The notes: generated by a model not told the origin, from the sequence alone. DNA of 64,000 nt from Lichenostomus cassidix (GCA_008360975.2 CM039182.1:60678516-60742515), one strand, 5' to 3'; counted from the first letter of the stretch, positions 38,321-51,200 are shown. Made by a program: numbers and translations.

Positions 38321-38363
<43 letters not shown>
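38321..38363. repeat. Poly(T) tract, 43 bases
   Basis: Uninterrupted T from 38321 to 38363 inside otherwise GC-rich promoter-proximal DNA, about 280 bases upstream of the CRE-like site. No element body or target-site duplication was recognised beside it. The exact length may be affected by assembly. Confidence 0.97.
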
Positions 38364-38365
<2 letters not shown>

Positions 38366-38639
38366 CCTCTCCCTGCCTGCCTCTTTCGCTCCCCGGTCTC
38401 CCTTCTCTCCCCACCTTGACTTCGCGACCCCGGCGCGCCGCCCGTTCTCCCGCAGGAGGGCACCTGGCACCCGCAGGCTGAGGGGACACCGCGGGCGACG
38501 GCATGGGGCCGGAGCTGGGCGGGCCGGGGGCTGGGCGGACACCGTGCCCCGCGGAGGGGCGGGCTGGCGGGCGGCCGGAGCCCGTCGATGCCCGCCGGTG
38601 CCCGCCTCCCGCTGGCCGCCCGCCGGCGGCGGGGCCGGG

Positions 38640-38745
38640 GCCCGACTGACATCACGGGGCCGGGGCGGGGAGAGGGGCCGGGAGGGGAAGGGAGGTGGGG
38701 GGTGTTTTCCAGCTTTAAAAAGGCGGCGCCGGGCACGCAGCCTTG
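38640..38745 (+). promoter_or_regulatory. NFATC1: NFATC1 P1 promoter core
   Basis: In order: a CRE/AP-1-like TGACATCA at 38647-38654, a GC box at 38660-38670, an NFAT-type TTTTCC at 38705-38710, and a TATA-like TTTAAAAA at 38714-38721. A start near 38,740-38,750 would fit the TATA-like box. In mammals P1 is known to be autoregulated by NFAT and CREB/ATF sites; the same site types in the same place support this call. The start point is an inference. Confidence 0.75.
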
Positions 38746-39081
38746 CGTCAGAGCGAGACTTCCCCGCTCCGCACACTCACTGCCCCCGTCCCCCCGCCTG
38801 CCGCTCTTCGCGGGCGGCAGCACCCGCCGCCCCGTCCCGCCGCCTCAGTGCGGGCAGTGCCTCCGAAGTCCCCACGCACACCCGCCCTCCTCTCAATGCC
38901 CCGTCCCCGGGGGGGCGGCGGCAGCGAGCTCCTGTGCCTCCGCGGGCGCGGCTACCACGCCGGGGGCGGCGCGGTCCCGGTCACCGGGTCGTGAAGGCGG
39001 GCGGGGGGGCAGCGGGACAGGCGACGAGGGGCCGGCAGTGGCCCAGGGCGCGGCGCCGGGCTCCGCCGCCCCGCCGGGTGG
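38746..39081 (+). other. NFATC1: NFATC1 P1 5' untranslated region (predicted) with one upstream ORF
   Basis: CpG-rich leader between the predicted start and the first NFATC1-frame ATG. It holds an upstream ORF at 38896-38994, listed separately. Confidence 0.6.
38896..38994 (+). CDS. Upstream ORF in the P1 leader (32 codons)
   Basis: ATG at 38896 opens a 32-codon frame ending in TGA at 38994, 87 bases before the NFATC1 ATG. The start context is weak (T at -3, C at +4), so most ribosomes would pass it. The glycine-rich peptide resembles no known protein. It matters only as a possible control of translation. Confidence 0.35.
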   Translation: MPRPRGGGGSELLCLRGRGYHAGGGAVPVTGS

Positions 39082-39214
39082 ATGCCAAGTGCTGCCCCGC
39101 CGGCCGCCGCCGCGCCGCCGTCGCGGGACCCATCCAGCGGGAGAGAGAGGCCGGCGGCGGCCCCGCAGGACGGCACCCGCCCGCTCGGCAGCACCATGAA
39201 GGCGGCGGAGGAAG
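39082..39214 (+). CDS. NFATC1: NFATC1 exon 1 alpha (P1)
   Basis: 133 bases, 44 codons plus one base, donor gtaacg. From the ATG at 39082 it reads [16 protein letters not shown] and ends GSTMKAAEE. The start MPS and the end TMK-AEE match the human alpha peptide; the middle is different and rich in A, P and R. A second in-frame ATG at 39196 (MKAAEE) has a better context, with A at -3. The first ATG was chosen by the match in length and ends to human (38 residues here against 36 before the inner methionine). Use of the inner start remains possible. Confidence 0.88.
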
Positions 39215-42200
39215 GTAACGGGAGGCGCTGCGGGGGGCGGAGGGCGGGCGGTGGTGTCCCCCGGTGTTTCCCCGCGGCGGCCCGGAGGTTCGCCGGCGGC
39301 CGCTTGCCAATAGGTGTCTCCTTCGCCTCTCGCACGGCGCCGCCGCGGCCGCGACGCTGCTCCCGGCCGCCTCCCGCTGGTCCTGGGCCCGGGCCCGTTC
39401 CCGGCGGGGCTGCGAGGGCGCGTGGGATACGGTCATGGGGACACGCTTGGGGATTCCCTCCCCATCCCGGGATTTGATTTCAGGGAGGTCGGTATACAGC
39501 CAGTCATTGCTGCCAACCCGCACTCCTGGGAAAAGGAAGGAGTCCCGGGCAGTGCCGGGCGCCGTACCGGCGCCCCCGGCACACCGAGACGGGCGGGCAT
39601 GCCGCGGCCGGGCTGCGGAGCTCTGCCGCCCCGCGTAACCCGCTCCCCCGGCGGGCGGGTGCCCTGCCGTCGCCGGCCCGGCTCAGGGGAAGCGCTTGCC
39701 CCGCTATCCCAACTCTGAGTCGCAGCTTCTTTCTCTGTCCCTGCGCGAAAAGTGCCCTGAAAGCACAGCGGCAAAGTTTCTAGAGGGAAAGATGGTGGGC
39801 GCGGGGCTCGGGACGCGCGCAGCTCCTCCGCGCTGAATTTGGCCCTGCCGGGGACAGCGTCTGGCTGGAGCGGAGACCGACTTCACCCTCCTCTCTTGCC
39901 AATCGTGACATTGTTTCTCCCCACGAAGCATCGCTATCCAGCACGCCTCTGCCTACAGCCGAAACTTTCGCACCTCGCCACTCCTCACGGCGCCTTTCGG
40001 CCCCGGCAGCGGGAGTCCGCGGGCATCCCCGCAGGGCATCACCTCCGCGCCGCGGCAGGTGCGGGGCAGCTCCAGGTTCCCCGCTGGGGGCCCGGTGGCT
40101 GCCCTGTGCCGTGCTCCCTCCTCTCCTCTCGGCTGCTCCCCGGCTCCCAAGCTTCCTCCCTATCTGGTGGTGCCGCCGCTTTGCAGCGGCTGCTGCTGGG
40201 GATCGGGCAGGGCGCAGTGAGCCCGCACGTCCCGGGCAGAGAAAGCTGTGAGGAAGAGAAGCGGGGGGGCCGTCCATGTCCGCCGCGTTTGGTCCGCAGC
40301 GTGGGACAACGGGACTTCATTCCCCGGGTTTGTCCCCCAGAAAGCTGGAAGGAAGCTAAAGACCCATTTTTTGTGGGTTTTTTTTTTTTTTTACACAGCT
40401 GTTTTCCCCCCAGGGGTTCATTGCAGTTGACAAGATTCTGCCAGTGCGAAAGCTACAAGCGTGTCTCTGACTGTGGCTCTGCTTGTAAAGTATAGAGCGC
40501 CTTTTGGGGTGGAAGTTAATTACGCTGTATTTAATAGAGGTGGCTGGCGTGCCAGTTGCACACTCGGACATCCGCGGGCTGCACGCATGGCGCTTCCAAT
40601 GCCCTGGGCTCCAAGGGCACTGAATACACCCACTCGTAAAAATTACATCCAGAGGCAGCTAACACAAAAAGTGTTCTGCAGCCTCTTGTAAAGGAAAAAA
40701 AATCCCCCTCTTTATTTCTGTGGCATTTCTGACGCATATGTTAAATGCGCCAACCTTCGTTGATAGTTCTCTTCCCTGGTGGTGTATTTTGTAAGAAAAT
40801 GAGTCCAGCCAAAAAGCGTGACCCAATCCAGGAAACACGTAGGGGAGCCCTGCGCGTCAGGATTGCTGCTTGCAAATCAAGGTGCCATTTGATTGCCAAA
40901 CTACAACAATCAAAAGAAAATACTTTATTTCTTGCTTGATCTGGGAAGAAACTCGCAGAGTCCCAGTGAAGGGATCTCGCTTTTTTCTTTGGGTGGTAGT
41001 GAGGTGTCGAGTCCTTTACCTTTGAAAATGCTAGTGGTTATACCAGGTTTAATGCCGTGGACAGGTTAAATTCCCCTTGAGGCTGGGGGGCTGCAGCTGG
41101 AGCAGACCGTCTGCTGCATCCCTTGTTGAACCTGCTTTTGTGGAGTTGGAGCAACTCCGGTTAACTGCAAGGAGCGGCTGGGAGGGCAGCGGTTGAGGTG
41201 GTGGATTGGTCCGTGGGTTGTGCAAGGTTGGTGGGAATGGCCTTGCCAGGGCGCATTGCACCCCGCATCGTTCGTTTTGCTCTCCTCAGTCCAATGACAC
41301 TGTTTCAAACTGTACTATTGACCGCAGTGCCACTGTTACTTTGTCCCCATACGTGGTATCACTTCGTTTCTACTCTTTCCATAGCACATCCTTCCTCCTT
41401 CTCCAAGGGGAGGGTGCCAATCGAAATATTTCACTGACAGCATTAATATTATCACTGCCAAATCAAGCCATATGTAAATAGTGTGGGACAATTCACCTAC
41501 CTTGCAGGTACCACATGCGGAAGAGGCGAAGAATCAAAGGCAGCAGTACTTGGGAGCTTCTCCTTGCCTCCCCGCCGGGGCACTCCAGGAGTTGAGTCCC
41601 TGGAGCAGAGCGGCGGCAGGGTGGGGTGACACTGGTGGAACCGGCGGCCTGGTGGCTGGGGAGAGGCGGTTGTTTCGCCTGTAGGCCCTGGGCAAGGGGA
41701 CGGAGGCACATCAGTACCCGCCGCCGTAGCGAAGAGAGGGACGTGCACGGGTGAAGTGGAATGCTTGTCTCTGCGGCGCAGCCCCACTCCTTGGCCGCCC
41801 GCGGCCTGCTCCGGCACCCCGGAGCGAGCACGGTCCCGGCAGGCGCAGGCGGAGGGGTTCCCCTGCTGCCAAGGCCTTTAGCACACTCGGGTGACTCAAC
41901 CCCGGCACTTTGGCACTCACGGCCCCTCCAGGGCAAAGCCCAGCTCGGCTCCTGCGAGAGCCCAGCCTGCAGCGAGGCTCGTCCCGGCGAGGAGTGGGAA
42001 AAATATAATAGGCTCAGATGGAAAAAAATTGTGTTTTCCTGGCACTATGTAACGGAGATTTCAATCGCAAGCCTGGAAAATGGTATTCCCTGAGTTTATA
42101 AGAGAATGCCATTTCCATAACTGCTAAAAAAACCTGTTCCTTTTGAAACCCGGCCTGAACTTCGCGAACTGAGGAGCCGAGCCGAGCTCCTGGGGCGAGC

Positions 42201-45200
42201 GCTCCCTTGCGTGGCGGGGACCTTTAGACTGGCCGGTTTAACCTGACAGAAAAGCACCTCATAACGAAACATAACGAAAGTATTCATTTACTTTTTCCCT
42301 AATTTTTATCCCCTACGAGCGGGAAGGGGGGCAGGCCGGGCAGAGCCATGCCCGCACCACTACCGGAGCCCTTTGCAGGCGCCCTCCTGGTGTGCGGCCG
42401 CAGCCCGAGGAGGACACGAGGCACGGAGGCGGCCGGCAGCGTTCCGAGTCCCGCTTGCCTGCACTTTTTATAGCAGCTGGCACTAGTGGGTGCTGCGACT
42501 AAGTGAAATAAATAATAAATAAATGAAAGCGGAGTCTCCTGGCTCACAGACGCGGCGTGGTGGGCACCCACGGAAGAAATCTTATCATCCCTCAGTGAAG
42601 AGGGGACACGCCGATGTCCCCCCAGAGTGGGCTGAGCAGCCCTCCCTCCCCACTTCCCTCCCGCCGACGCGCGGAAGGTGCTGCTCCTGCCCCGCGCCAG
42701 TACCGCCGATCGGGAGCAGGTGAAGTCCCGCTGCCCGCCCACCCCCGAGCTCCCCATCCCGCCCACGGCGAGCCCTCGGCGGTCTGGGGTCTTCTCCGGT
42801 GCCGGGTCCCCCGGGCGGGGCGGGGGCTCCCCGCGGTGCACGGGCTGCGCCGCAGGGGCAGAGCGCCGGCGGGGGGTGCGGGGGGGCCGGGCCGGGCACC
42901 GCATCGACCCGGAAACATCAACAGCGGGCGGGAGGGCGGATCGGAGGCGGTGGCGGCGGCAGCAGCTAGACAGGTCGGCCGTCGGGGCCGAGGTCACGTT
43001 ACCGAGCGCAGCAGCGGCTGCCGTCCCACGTCGTGCCGGGGCTCTGCGCAGCCCGGCCCGCCGGCAGCAGGTGTCCGGGCGCGACGGGGCAAGCCCGAAG
43101 GGGCGGGCTGCGGCTGCGCCACCACCGCTGCCAGGGTGCCGGAGCGTGGCGGGGGTCGCGGCGGGAGCCATGACGGGCGTGGAGGCCGAGCAGGAGTTTG
43201 ACTTCGATTTCCTCTTCGAGTTCAAGCACAGCGATGAGGGTGGAGGTGGGTGGCGGCGGGGCGGCCGGGGCACCTCCGCGAGTGGTGGCGGCGGGATGCT
43301 GCGGGGAGCCCTCCCTGCGCTGCCCCCTTCAGGAGGGGTGAAAGGCTACCTCCCCTCGCGGGGAGCGGGACAGGGGCGCCGGCAATCCCGCTCGGACAGG
43401 TCGGTCCGGTCCCGGACGGCTCTTATCGCCCCCGCCACGCCGGGAAGCGGCGAGCGGGGCCCCGGCCACCGCAGTCGAATCCTGCCCGGGCGGCCGGCGT
43501 TCCTCTGACGGGGCCCTGGAAGCAGCCGAACGTGGTGCAAGGGGAGACGACCCGGGGGCCTCCGGTGCCGAGTTTTTAGAAGTTTGGTGTTTTTTGAGAT
43601 TTGCAGACCCCCATGTTGGCCGCTTGCACGGCTGCCCCCGCTGGCTTTGAGTCTTTCCCGTGATACAGATGGGCCGGTTGAAAACGCACTTCAGCCCCTT
43701 TGCCCATCCCCCCGTGAGCCGGAGTTAGGGTTTAGCTTGAAGGTCATCCACAAATAAAAATAACGGGCGTGAATTTGTCACGGGTCACAACTGTTCCCAA
43801 ATCTGGTGTCTCGGTCTGGCTGTTTGTTTTTATGGCTTTTAGCAATATTTGAGGTGGAAATGAGGCGAACAAGCCTAGAATTGGCAGAGAGAGAAGGTTG
43901 CCGGTTCCTGGTGCGTGGTTAACTCGCTGCGGTGACGGTGATAGCGGGTCACCGTAAGGAGCTCTCTTACAAGTGGATGACTTAACGCTGCCTCAGAGTG
44001 TGACTGTGTTTGTTCTGTGCCTTGTCTTTTGCCTGTATATTCTAGCAGGTTTTCAAATCCTTGCCTGCCTATTACAGCCTATCACAACCAGGATATGTGT
44101 GAAGGTGTTTGCAACTTCCTAGCTCTCCCCAGCTGCCCACCTCTGTGGCACAGTGTCAGCATCCAAGTAGTTGTTATGAGCTTCTAGTTTTTAGAAAAAG
44201 GCAGTTTGAAGAGTTTTGCACCAAGCTTTTCAGATAAGTGTTATAGTGATTAGACTAAGTGTCTAAAGTGGAGGGGCCTAAGCAAATTAAGTGTCAGAGT
44301 CCTAGTGAGAAAAGTACTTGACTCCATTAGGCAATTTTGAAAGCATGAATTTAAACACAGACATAGATGTGGCTTCATCTTGAGCAATGCAAGACAGCCC
44401 TCATCTTCTCTGAAGACCTTCCAAACTGCAGGTGTTCAGCATCCCTATTTAAAGTTTGTAAATAAAAAAGGTGGTCCCCAGTGCAGGATCAGCCCATTAA
44501 TGTTTGAAAGGAGTAAAACTTGCTTGCTGTGAAATTAACTAGAGGGACAAAAGGAATTTTTAACTGCTAGAAAAGGAAATGTAATGTGTAGAGGTGTGCT
44601 CACTATTCAAAGGCTCTAATTTCTTGTCCTAGTTATACTTAAGTGTGGATTTGTTGGAACAGAACTGTTGCAAACCTGCACTGGTCTATCTGATACTGGG
44701 GTTTGGCTCAGGATATTAAAATACACTATTGAAAGTGTCTTGGTAGTCAGTACACTGGTCCTGGGTGTGTCTGTGAATCACAGTCATAACAGTGACACCG
44801 TGGTAAAGCATTACCTGCCTTTCATCCCCATCAGGACTGTCAAAATATCCTACATGGCTACATTTATGTGATGCAGCATTTTATTTCTACCTGTCTCATT
44901 CACCCTAGTAAATAAAACGTCAGCATGTTACAAAATGCTGACTATAGATGTGTGTTTGATGAATTTTGTAAATACGGAAGTTTTGGAGAATGAGCTTTAT
45001 CAGAAATTTTAGCTGGTGGTTTTTAGCTCACAAACCAAGGGCTCTGTCTTGTTCCTAATTCTGGCTTTGGGGATTTTCTGTTTGGTGGACATATTTTGTA
45101 CATGCTGCCTGTAATTTTAAGATACCTAAATATGTTTGGAAGGCTTTGAACCTTGCATCTTTCTATTTTGAATACTATTGTATGGGTTGTGTGATGTTAT

Positions 45201-48200
45201 TTTTCTTGGACCTTTAAAAGTTGGCTTTAAAAAAAATGCATAATAGTTCTAAAAGCGGCTATTCCTTGCCATGTGAATTAGGGAACTTGTTGCTCATAGC
45301 ATTTGATCCTGTCTTTTAATTTTTTTCTTTTTTTAAACTGGTTTCCAAAGGCTCGTCTGAGCTTTATATTGCCTGTTCAGCCTGGGCTACAGATCTCCAG
45401 CAGACTGCGGTGTTTGAATTTCACCCTAGTCATACATTAGAATTTAAGCGAGCTGCTGGGCTCACAGTACTTATTCCTGTTATTTTGTTTGTTTAGCTAT
45501 TTATTTTAATACAAGATCTAACAGCACTGCTTTTGCAGTCAGCAGAGGCAAAGCCCACCTGCTGGGTGCAGAGCTGGGGCAGCCTGCCGAGCCCTCGGTC
45601 CCCTGCCTGGGCTGTCAGGCTGCGTGGTGGGGACTGGCTGGAAGCGATTCCCAGCTGTGCCATGTCACCAGGAAGCTGAGGAAGGGTATGCGGAAGAGCG
45701 TAGCCAGTGTCCCAGCAGCAGTGGGGTGTCACAGACGTCACCTACCTCTGGAGCTGGAGGAAGCAGTGAGGGGGTTGAAGCTGCCCTGAAGGCACTACTC
45801 TAGACCCTTTCTCTGAACTAATTTCTGAAACAGATAACGTCTTACCACTGTTATACCATGTAGGGATTTTTTTTTTCCATGAAGAGCACGAGGGGAGTGA
45901 TGGTGGTCTTGGTGACACTTGCCCTTGCGGCCAAGCAGCAGGGCAGCAGCAAAAGGGAACTGATTTTGAAAGGAGGGGATTCTGATCCACCAGGCAGATT
46001 TGTACCTTGAAGTGACTAATGCAGCTGGATTTTGTCAAGTAGCACCTCTTTTGCTGTATTTCCTGCCCGCCTGGTTGTTTGAATAGAGCATGAAGCTGCA
46101 GCATGTTTTGAACAATCCAGTGTTATTTGTGGCACAGTGCAGTGTAATTTAATGACCCTTCCTCAGCAAATGGCCAGTATCTGAAGGCAGACTAGAAAGC
46201 GAGTTCAGAAGGTGTTGTTGCTCATCATTTCCGACTGTTACCTGCCATGACATACATCATCTGGAGTTGCTGTGAAGCTGCCACAGCACATTAATTTTTC
46301 CTAAGTACCGTTTGCCTTGGAGTCGTTGCCAGTGAGAAAGGTGAGCGTGGGACCACAGGTGGATGACACCAGAGAGGGCTGAGCTGATAAACAAGAGAAA
46401 GAGAATAGCTGGCTGTGCTGGTTAACAGCTCAGAGGCTCGTTTGCATTTGCAGAGCTCACTGGTCGCCTCGGGAATAGCAGCTGCAGTAATTAACACAGC
46501 TTTTCCGTATCTTCCGAGGGAAGGTGTGTAAGATGATTGCCAAGGGAACTTGCCTCCTGGGATGGAAATGGACAGGTTTCCCATGTGGGCTGGCTGTGGC
46601 CATGGGGGATGTACAGTTTCCCTCTGTCCTGCAGGAAAGTGATGCTGCTGCCATAATAAACCTTGGGGAAGGCTGATGCATTGCAAGCACAGCTTGGGGC
46701 TGGAGCTGGGTGCATTTCCAGACTGCTGAGAGGAACCTGTACACCAGCAGTACTCAGACTCAGAGTTCAGCGGTCATTGTCCCTGATACAAAGGTTTTGC
46801 TCTCTTTTCCCAGTAAAGTAAGAGATACTGGCATTAGGGCTTATGTGTCTGGCTCAAGTGTCCTGGTGACATAGAGCCTCCCTATAGCAGAAAGAATAGT
46901 GATGATGATTCCTCATCCCACCACAGCTCAGAGTGCCCGGGGCGTGTTGTCCTTGGTTGAGGGCTGCCCATCTCCCCCATAGGCAGCCTACCAATATCTC
47001 TGGGTGGCAGAAAGGTTCATGTATGGATCCCTGGGATGGGGGAGCAGAGCTAGAGTCAGCAGGCAGACAGCGAGGCAAGGCAGAGATGATCCTATGTGGA
47101 CCAGCTTTGAGACATTGGTCGCTGTAGTCCAGCAGGGATGGAGGCACGCGGAGGGCATGTTGCTCCCTGCACTCACTCAGGGGGCCCATTGGCACAAGGC
47201 TGTGATGTGATGTGTCACCTTCCAGGTTTTCCACAGTGGCTGTGCAACTCTGCTGTTGCTTTTATACACCTGGCACTGTTAAATGGCTGGAGAGCTGGCC
47301 CGGAGCGCACTGCTGGCAGCGCTTGATGTGGCGTGCGCAATAACCAGCAATTTCAATGGAATTTCAGCTGTCACTGAATAGTAAGACATCCATGTTTATC
47401 CTTCACCTGGCCTCTGCCAGTTGGGCTGGAGGATAAGTGGTCCCAGAAGCCAGAGCTGGTCGATAGATCCATCTTTTTTGAAAATCCCAGTTAACTGGAA
47501 CCAGTCGGAAACTTGCTGTAATGGAAGTTTCAGTTGTGTATAATTTTTTTTAACAGAATGCAGTTGATCTTGTTCTTTGCTTTAGTCTGCCTCCACTTTT
47601 GTTTTTTTGTCCTGTGTTTTTAATGTATTCCAACTTTTCAGGGAGGGAGTTAGGCTCACTTATGTAAAAATACATCTCTTCAGTTACATCTCTGAATGCT
47701 GCAGTCTCCCAGAATCCTGAAGCAATGTTGTTTGAAGACTCAAGTTTTTGCTTTGAAGGTTCACCTGAGAAGCATGTCCTCAAGACCAACTTTGTGTACA
47801 TCTCCCATCCCGAGATACCTTGTTTTGTGCTGTTCAGTTAGAGGCATTTTCAAGGATGCTAGTCTGCAGCCTCTCCCCCAGCATGGCACACCTGTGGGCT
47901 GGGTTGTTAGGAGAGCTGTGCTTCTGTGTGTTGTGCCATGTCCCTCCATTTCAGCTGAGTGTTACTGAGTGAGTATATTTGTGCAGCACCTCATGTCATT
48001 CTTTGTTGTTTGTTTGTTTCTTCCAGAACACTATAATTATGCATCTTCAAATGTAAATGCTGGCTTGCCTCTAAATGTGGCACATTCCTCATTGTCAACT
48101 CCATGTCATGGTCTCCAGACATCAAATCCCATCATTTCAGTTGTCCCATCAACAAACCATCCCTCTGGATATGGAGGACACATTGACAGCGGGGCCTCCG

Positions 48201-51200
48201 AGTACTACCTGCCGCCAAACATGAGACCTAATGGAGCTCCAGCGCTGGAGAGCCCAAGAATTGAGATCACTTCTTACATGGGGTTACATCATAACAACAA
48301 CCAGTTTTTCCATGATGAGGTGGAGGAAGCTATCCCAAACGCGAAGCGGTCGCCTTCCACTGCCACTTTGAACTTGCCGAACATCGAGGCCTACAGAGAC
48401 CCATCCTGCCTGAGTCCAGCAAGTAGCTTGTCTTCCAGAAGCTGCAACTCTGAAGCGTCTTCCTATGAGTCCAACTACTCGTATCCATATACTTCACCTC
48501 AGACCTCTCCGTGGCAGTCGCCATGTGTCTCTCCGAAGACCACCGACACAGAGGAGGGCTACCAGCGCAGCATGGTAGCCTGTACTTTGCTCAGTTCCCC
48601 AAGGCACTCTCCATCAACATCTCCCAGAACGAGCATCACAGAGGAGAACTGGCTGGGGGCTCGCAACTCCAGGCCTCCGTCTCCCTGCAACAAGAGGAAG
48701 TACAGCCTCAATGGCCGGCAGACCTCCTATTCCCCACATCACTCCCCTACGCCTTCTCCGCAGAACTCGCCGCGGGTGAGTGTCACAGATGACACGTGGC
48801 TGGGGAACACAAACCAATACACCAGCTCCGCCATCGTCGCTGCCATCAACGCCCTCACCACTGACAGCACCATTGATATGAACGATGGGATTCCCATCAA
48901 GTCGAGGAAGACGGCCATTGATCACACCCCGTCCATGACTCTCAAAACTGAACCAGCTGGCGAGGATCATGGGACCATATCGCCAACTGCCGATTTGTCA
49001 TCAGAAGACTTCTCCAGTTTTCAGCACATCAGGAAAGGCAACTTCTGCGAGCAGTACCTGTCTGTGCCACAGCATCCCTACCAGTGGGCCAAACCGAAGC
49101 CCCTGTCTCCGACATCCTACATGAGGTAAGGAGCTCTGACTTACAGGGCAACCCCGACAGTATCTTTATTGCATGCTTTTGTTTCCTGCTTCCCCTTCCT
49201 GTCTCTGCTTCCTGCCAAGTCTGCCCATCCACTCACTCAACTGTATCTTGTAACACTGCCTCTGTTGTTGGTGTGACCACGAGTAAAGCCTTGAAGGGTA
49301 AAAGAGGCTGTTCTAGGAGCTGGCTATGTGTAGGTTATAACCAGCTATGCCCTTTCCAGGGGATGAGCCCCAGGCTGGGCAGTCTGGAAATGGGGCATTT
49401 AGAAGCTCAGGCAGCAGCACAATTTGGTGCTGTCAAACTTGGGGCTTTGCTTAAAGTTTTTTTTGTCTCGGTATTTTCATATTGCAGGACAAGGATATGG
49501 TCTCGTTGTGGGGACTGTTGCAGGGCCTTTTACATTTATGCTTTATACAGAGTGAATACAAGTTAAATAAGAATATGGTTCTTCATTATTTTCTTCTAAT
49601 TATTTTTAATAATAATTAGAAGAAATTTAATATTTAATAAGAAATATCTTATTATATTTCTTCTGATTATTTCAACTTACCTGAATTTATTTGAGCTCAT
49701 CGGAAGGCTGTCTATCAGTCTTTATCTCTATTGGACAGTGATTCTCTGGGTTTTTTTCCCTCTTCCCCACTACTTCTGTTTAAAGAAGAAAACCTAATTT
49801 TTAGCTGATAGTGATCTATTTGTCAAATTTGTTTATCACAAAAGGGCTCTGGGTAGGAAGCAGCACAGAATAGCCGAAATCTGAGTTACATTCATTGCAT
49901 TCTGTTTCTGTCTCAGTTATAGACTTTATTTTGGAGTCTTCTGGAAGCTGTAATATGCAGAAACATGTGGTGCAGAAAAATAATTCAGCTTTCCAAGGGG
50001 TAGTAGGCTGTTCCCAGTCCCTGGTTGTGATAGTTGTCCCCTTTCCTCCTCCTCCCCAAGCACACATGGCTTCTTGCTCTTGACAGTGAATCTGCCTTTC
50101 TCAAAATGAAAGCAGTGAGCGTGCAGCTGAAATGTTTTAATTAGCAATGAATTCCTTGGTTCTCAACCTTGTCAGTCTCACCTTTCTTTAGCCAGCACCT
50201 CTCTGCCATGTGCTATCTCCCAAAACTGAGGTGGAATGGTCCACGGCCCTTTGTGTTACAGCACACTCCCCTTCATCATCATTCTCCTTCTGTCTGCATT
50301 GCCAAGCTCCTTTCAAGACCCTGACTCATTTCAGCCCTGGGAAACAGAGCATCCCCTTTGGGTCTCACCACCCAGAGTTAGTGACTCACTGCCTTTCAGA
50401 GCTGGGACAGGGACTACTAACGCCAGGCAAATCCTTCAGAGTCTTCCCATTTACTTAGAAAAAGCCTTTTATGTTCTCCCACTGCAGTGCCAAGTAGCCC
50501 ATGTTCATCAGGGAGGCCAGCCCTTGGCTGTTGCATTGGGGGCAGCTTTGTGCCGACAACTTCAAGGGCAGGAATAGGATAGTTTGACCAAACAGGCTTT
50601 TATCTTTCCCTTGCAGCAAGTGGCCGTAGGCACTGTGCCGCGGTCCATCGGGAGGCACCCGGCGTGCCTGTGCGCTAACACAAGCAAGAAAGGTGAAGTG
50701 CACAGAACGAAGCCCCACAACATTGTGTATTTAACATTTTTTTCCACTGTTTTGGTCTTGTATAAAATATGTTTCCTGATTTGCAATATGTTTCCATGTG
50801 ATCTCATTAACTCGTGCTCTAGGGCAGTTGGAAGGTACTGTTGGAATGTGATTTTTAAGTTATTTTACCGATCAGATACACTGACAGTGCTTCCTTCCAC
50901 CAAAAATACCTCTCGTTTTATGTATATGAAAGTGCTGGGCAACTGAGCGCGGACGTCAACAGGATCACAGCCTACGCAACAGAAACTGTTATTTTAAATC
51001 TTTCCAAAAAAATTGGTTAAGAATTTGTCACAACAGAACTGGATTGTTTTCCTGTTATGTTACACATCTGTTCTATCTCAAACGTGAGGGCTGGAGGGGT
51101 GGATTCCAACAAACAACTCGGGCTCCAAAATCTATCCAGTCATAATGATTTTGAGATAACCAGATCTGATTACCTCCTCTGTCTCTTCCTGAATATGCAA

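Larger units (their letters stand above)
37721..38390. other. Gap between CpG islands with AAT repeat and T43 tract
   Basis: A stretch of mixed composition. Its middle (about 37,860-38,060) is again GC-rich. It then holds an AAT microsatellite and a 43-base poly(T), both listed separately, before the P1 island starts near 38,390. Confidence 0.7.

Noticed and set aside
42299..43273. 324-codon open frame on the minus strand
   Set aside because: Antisense to the P2 CpG island and beta exon. Its length is explained by GC-rich composition and it has no recognisable domain.
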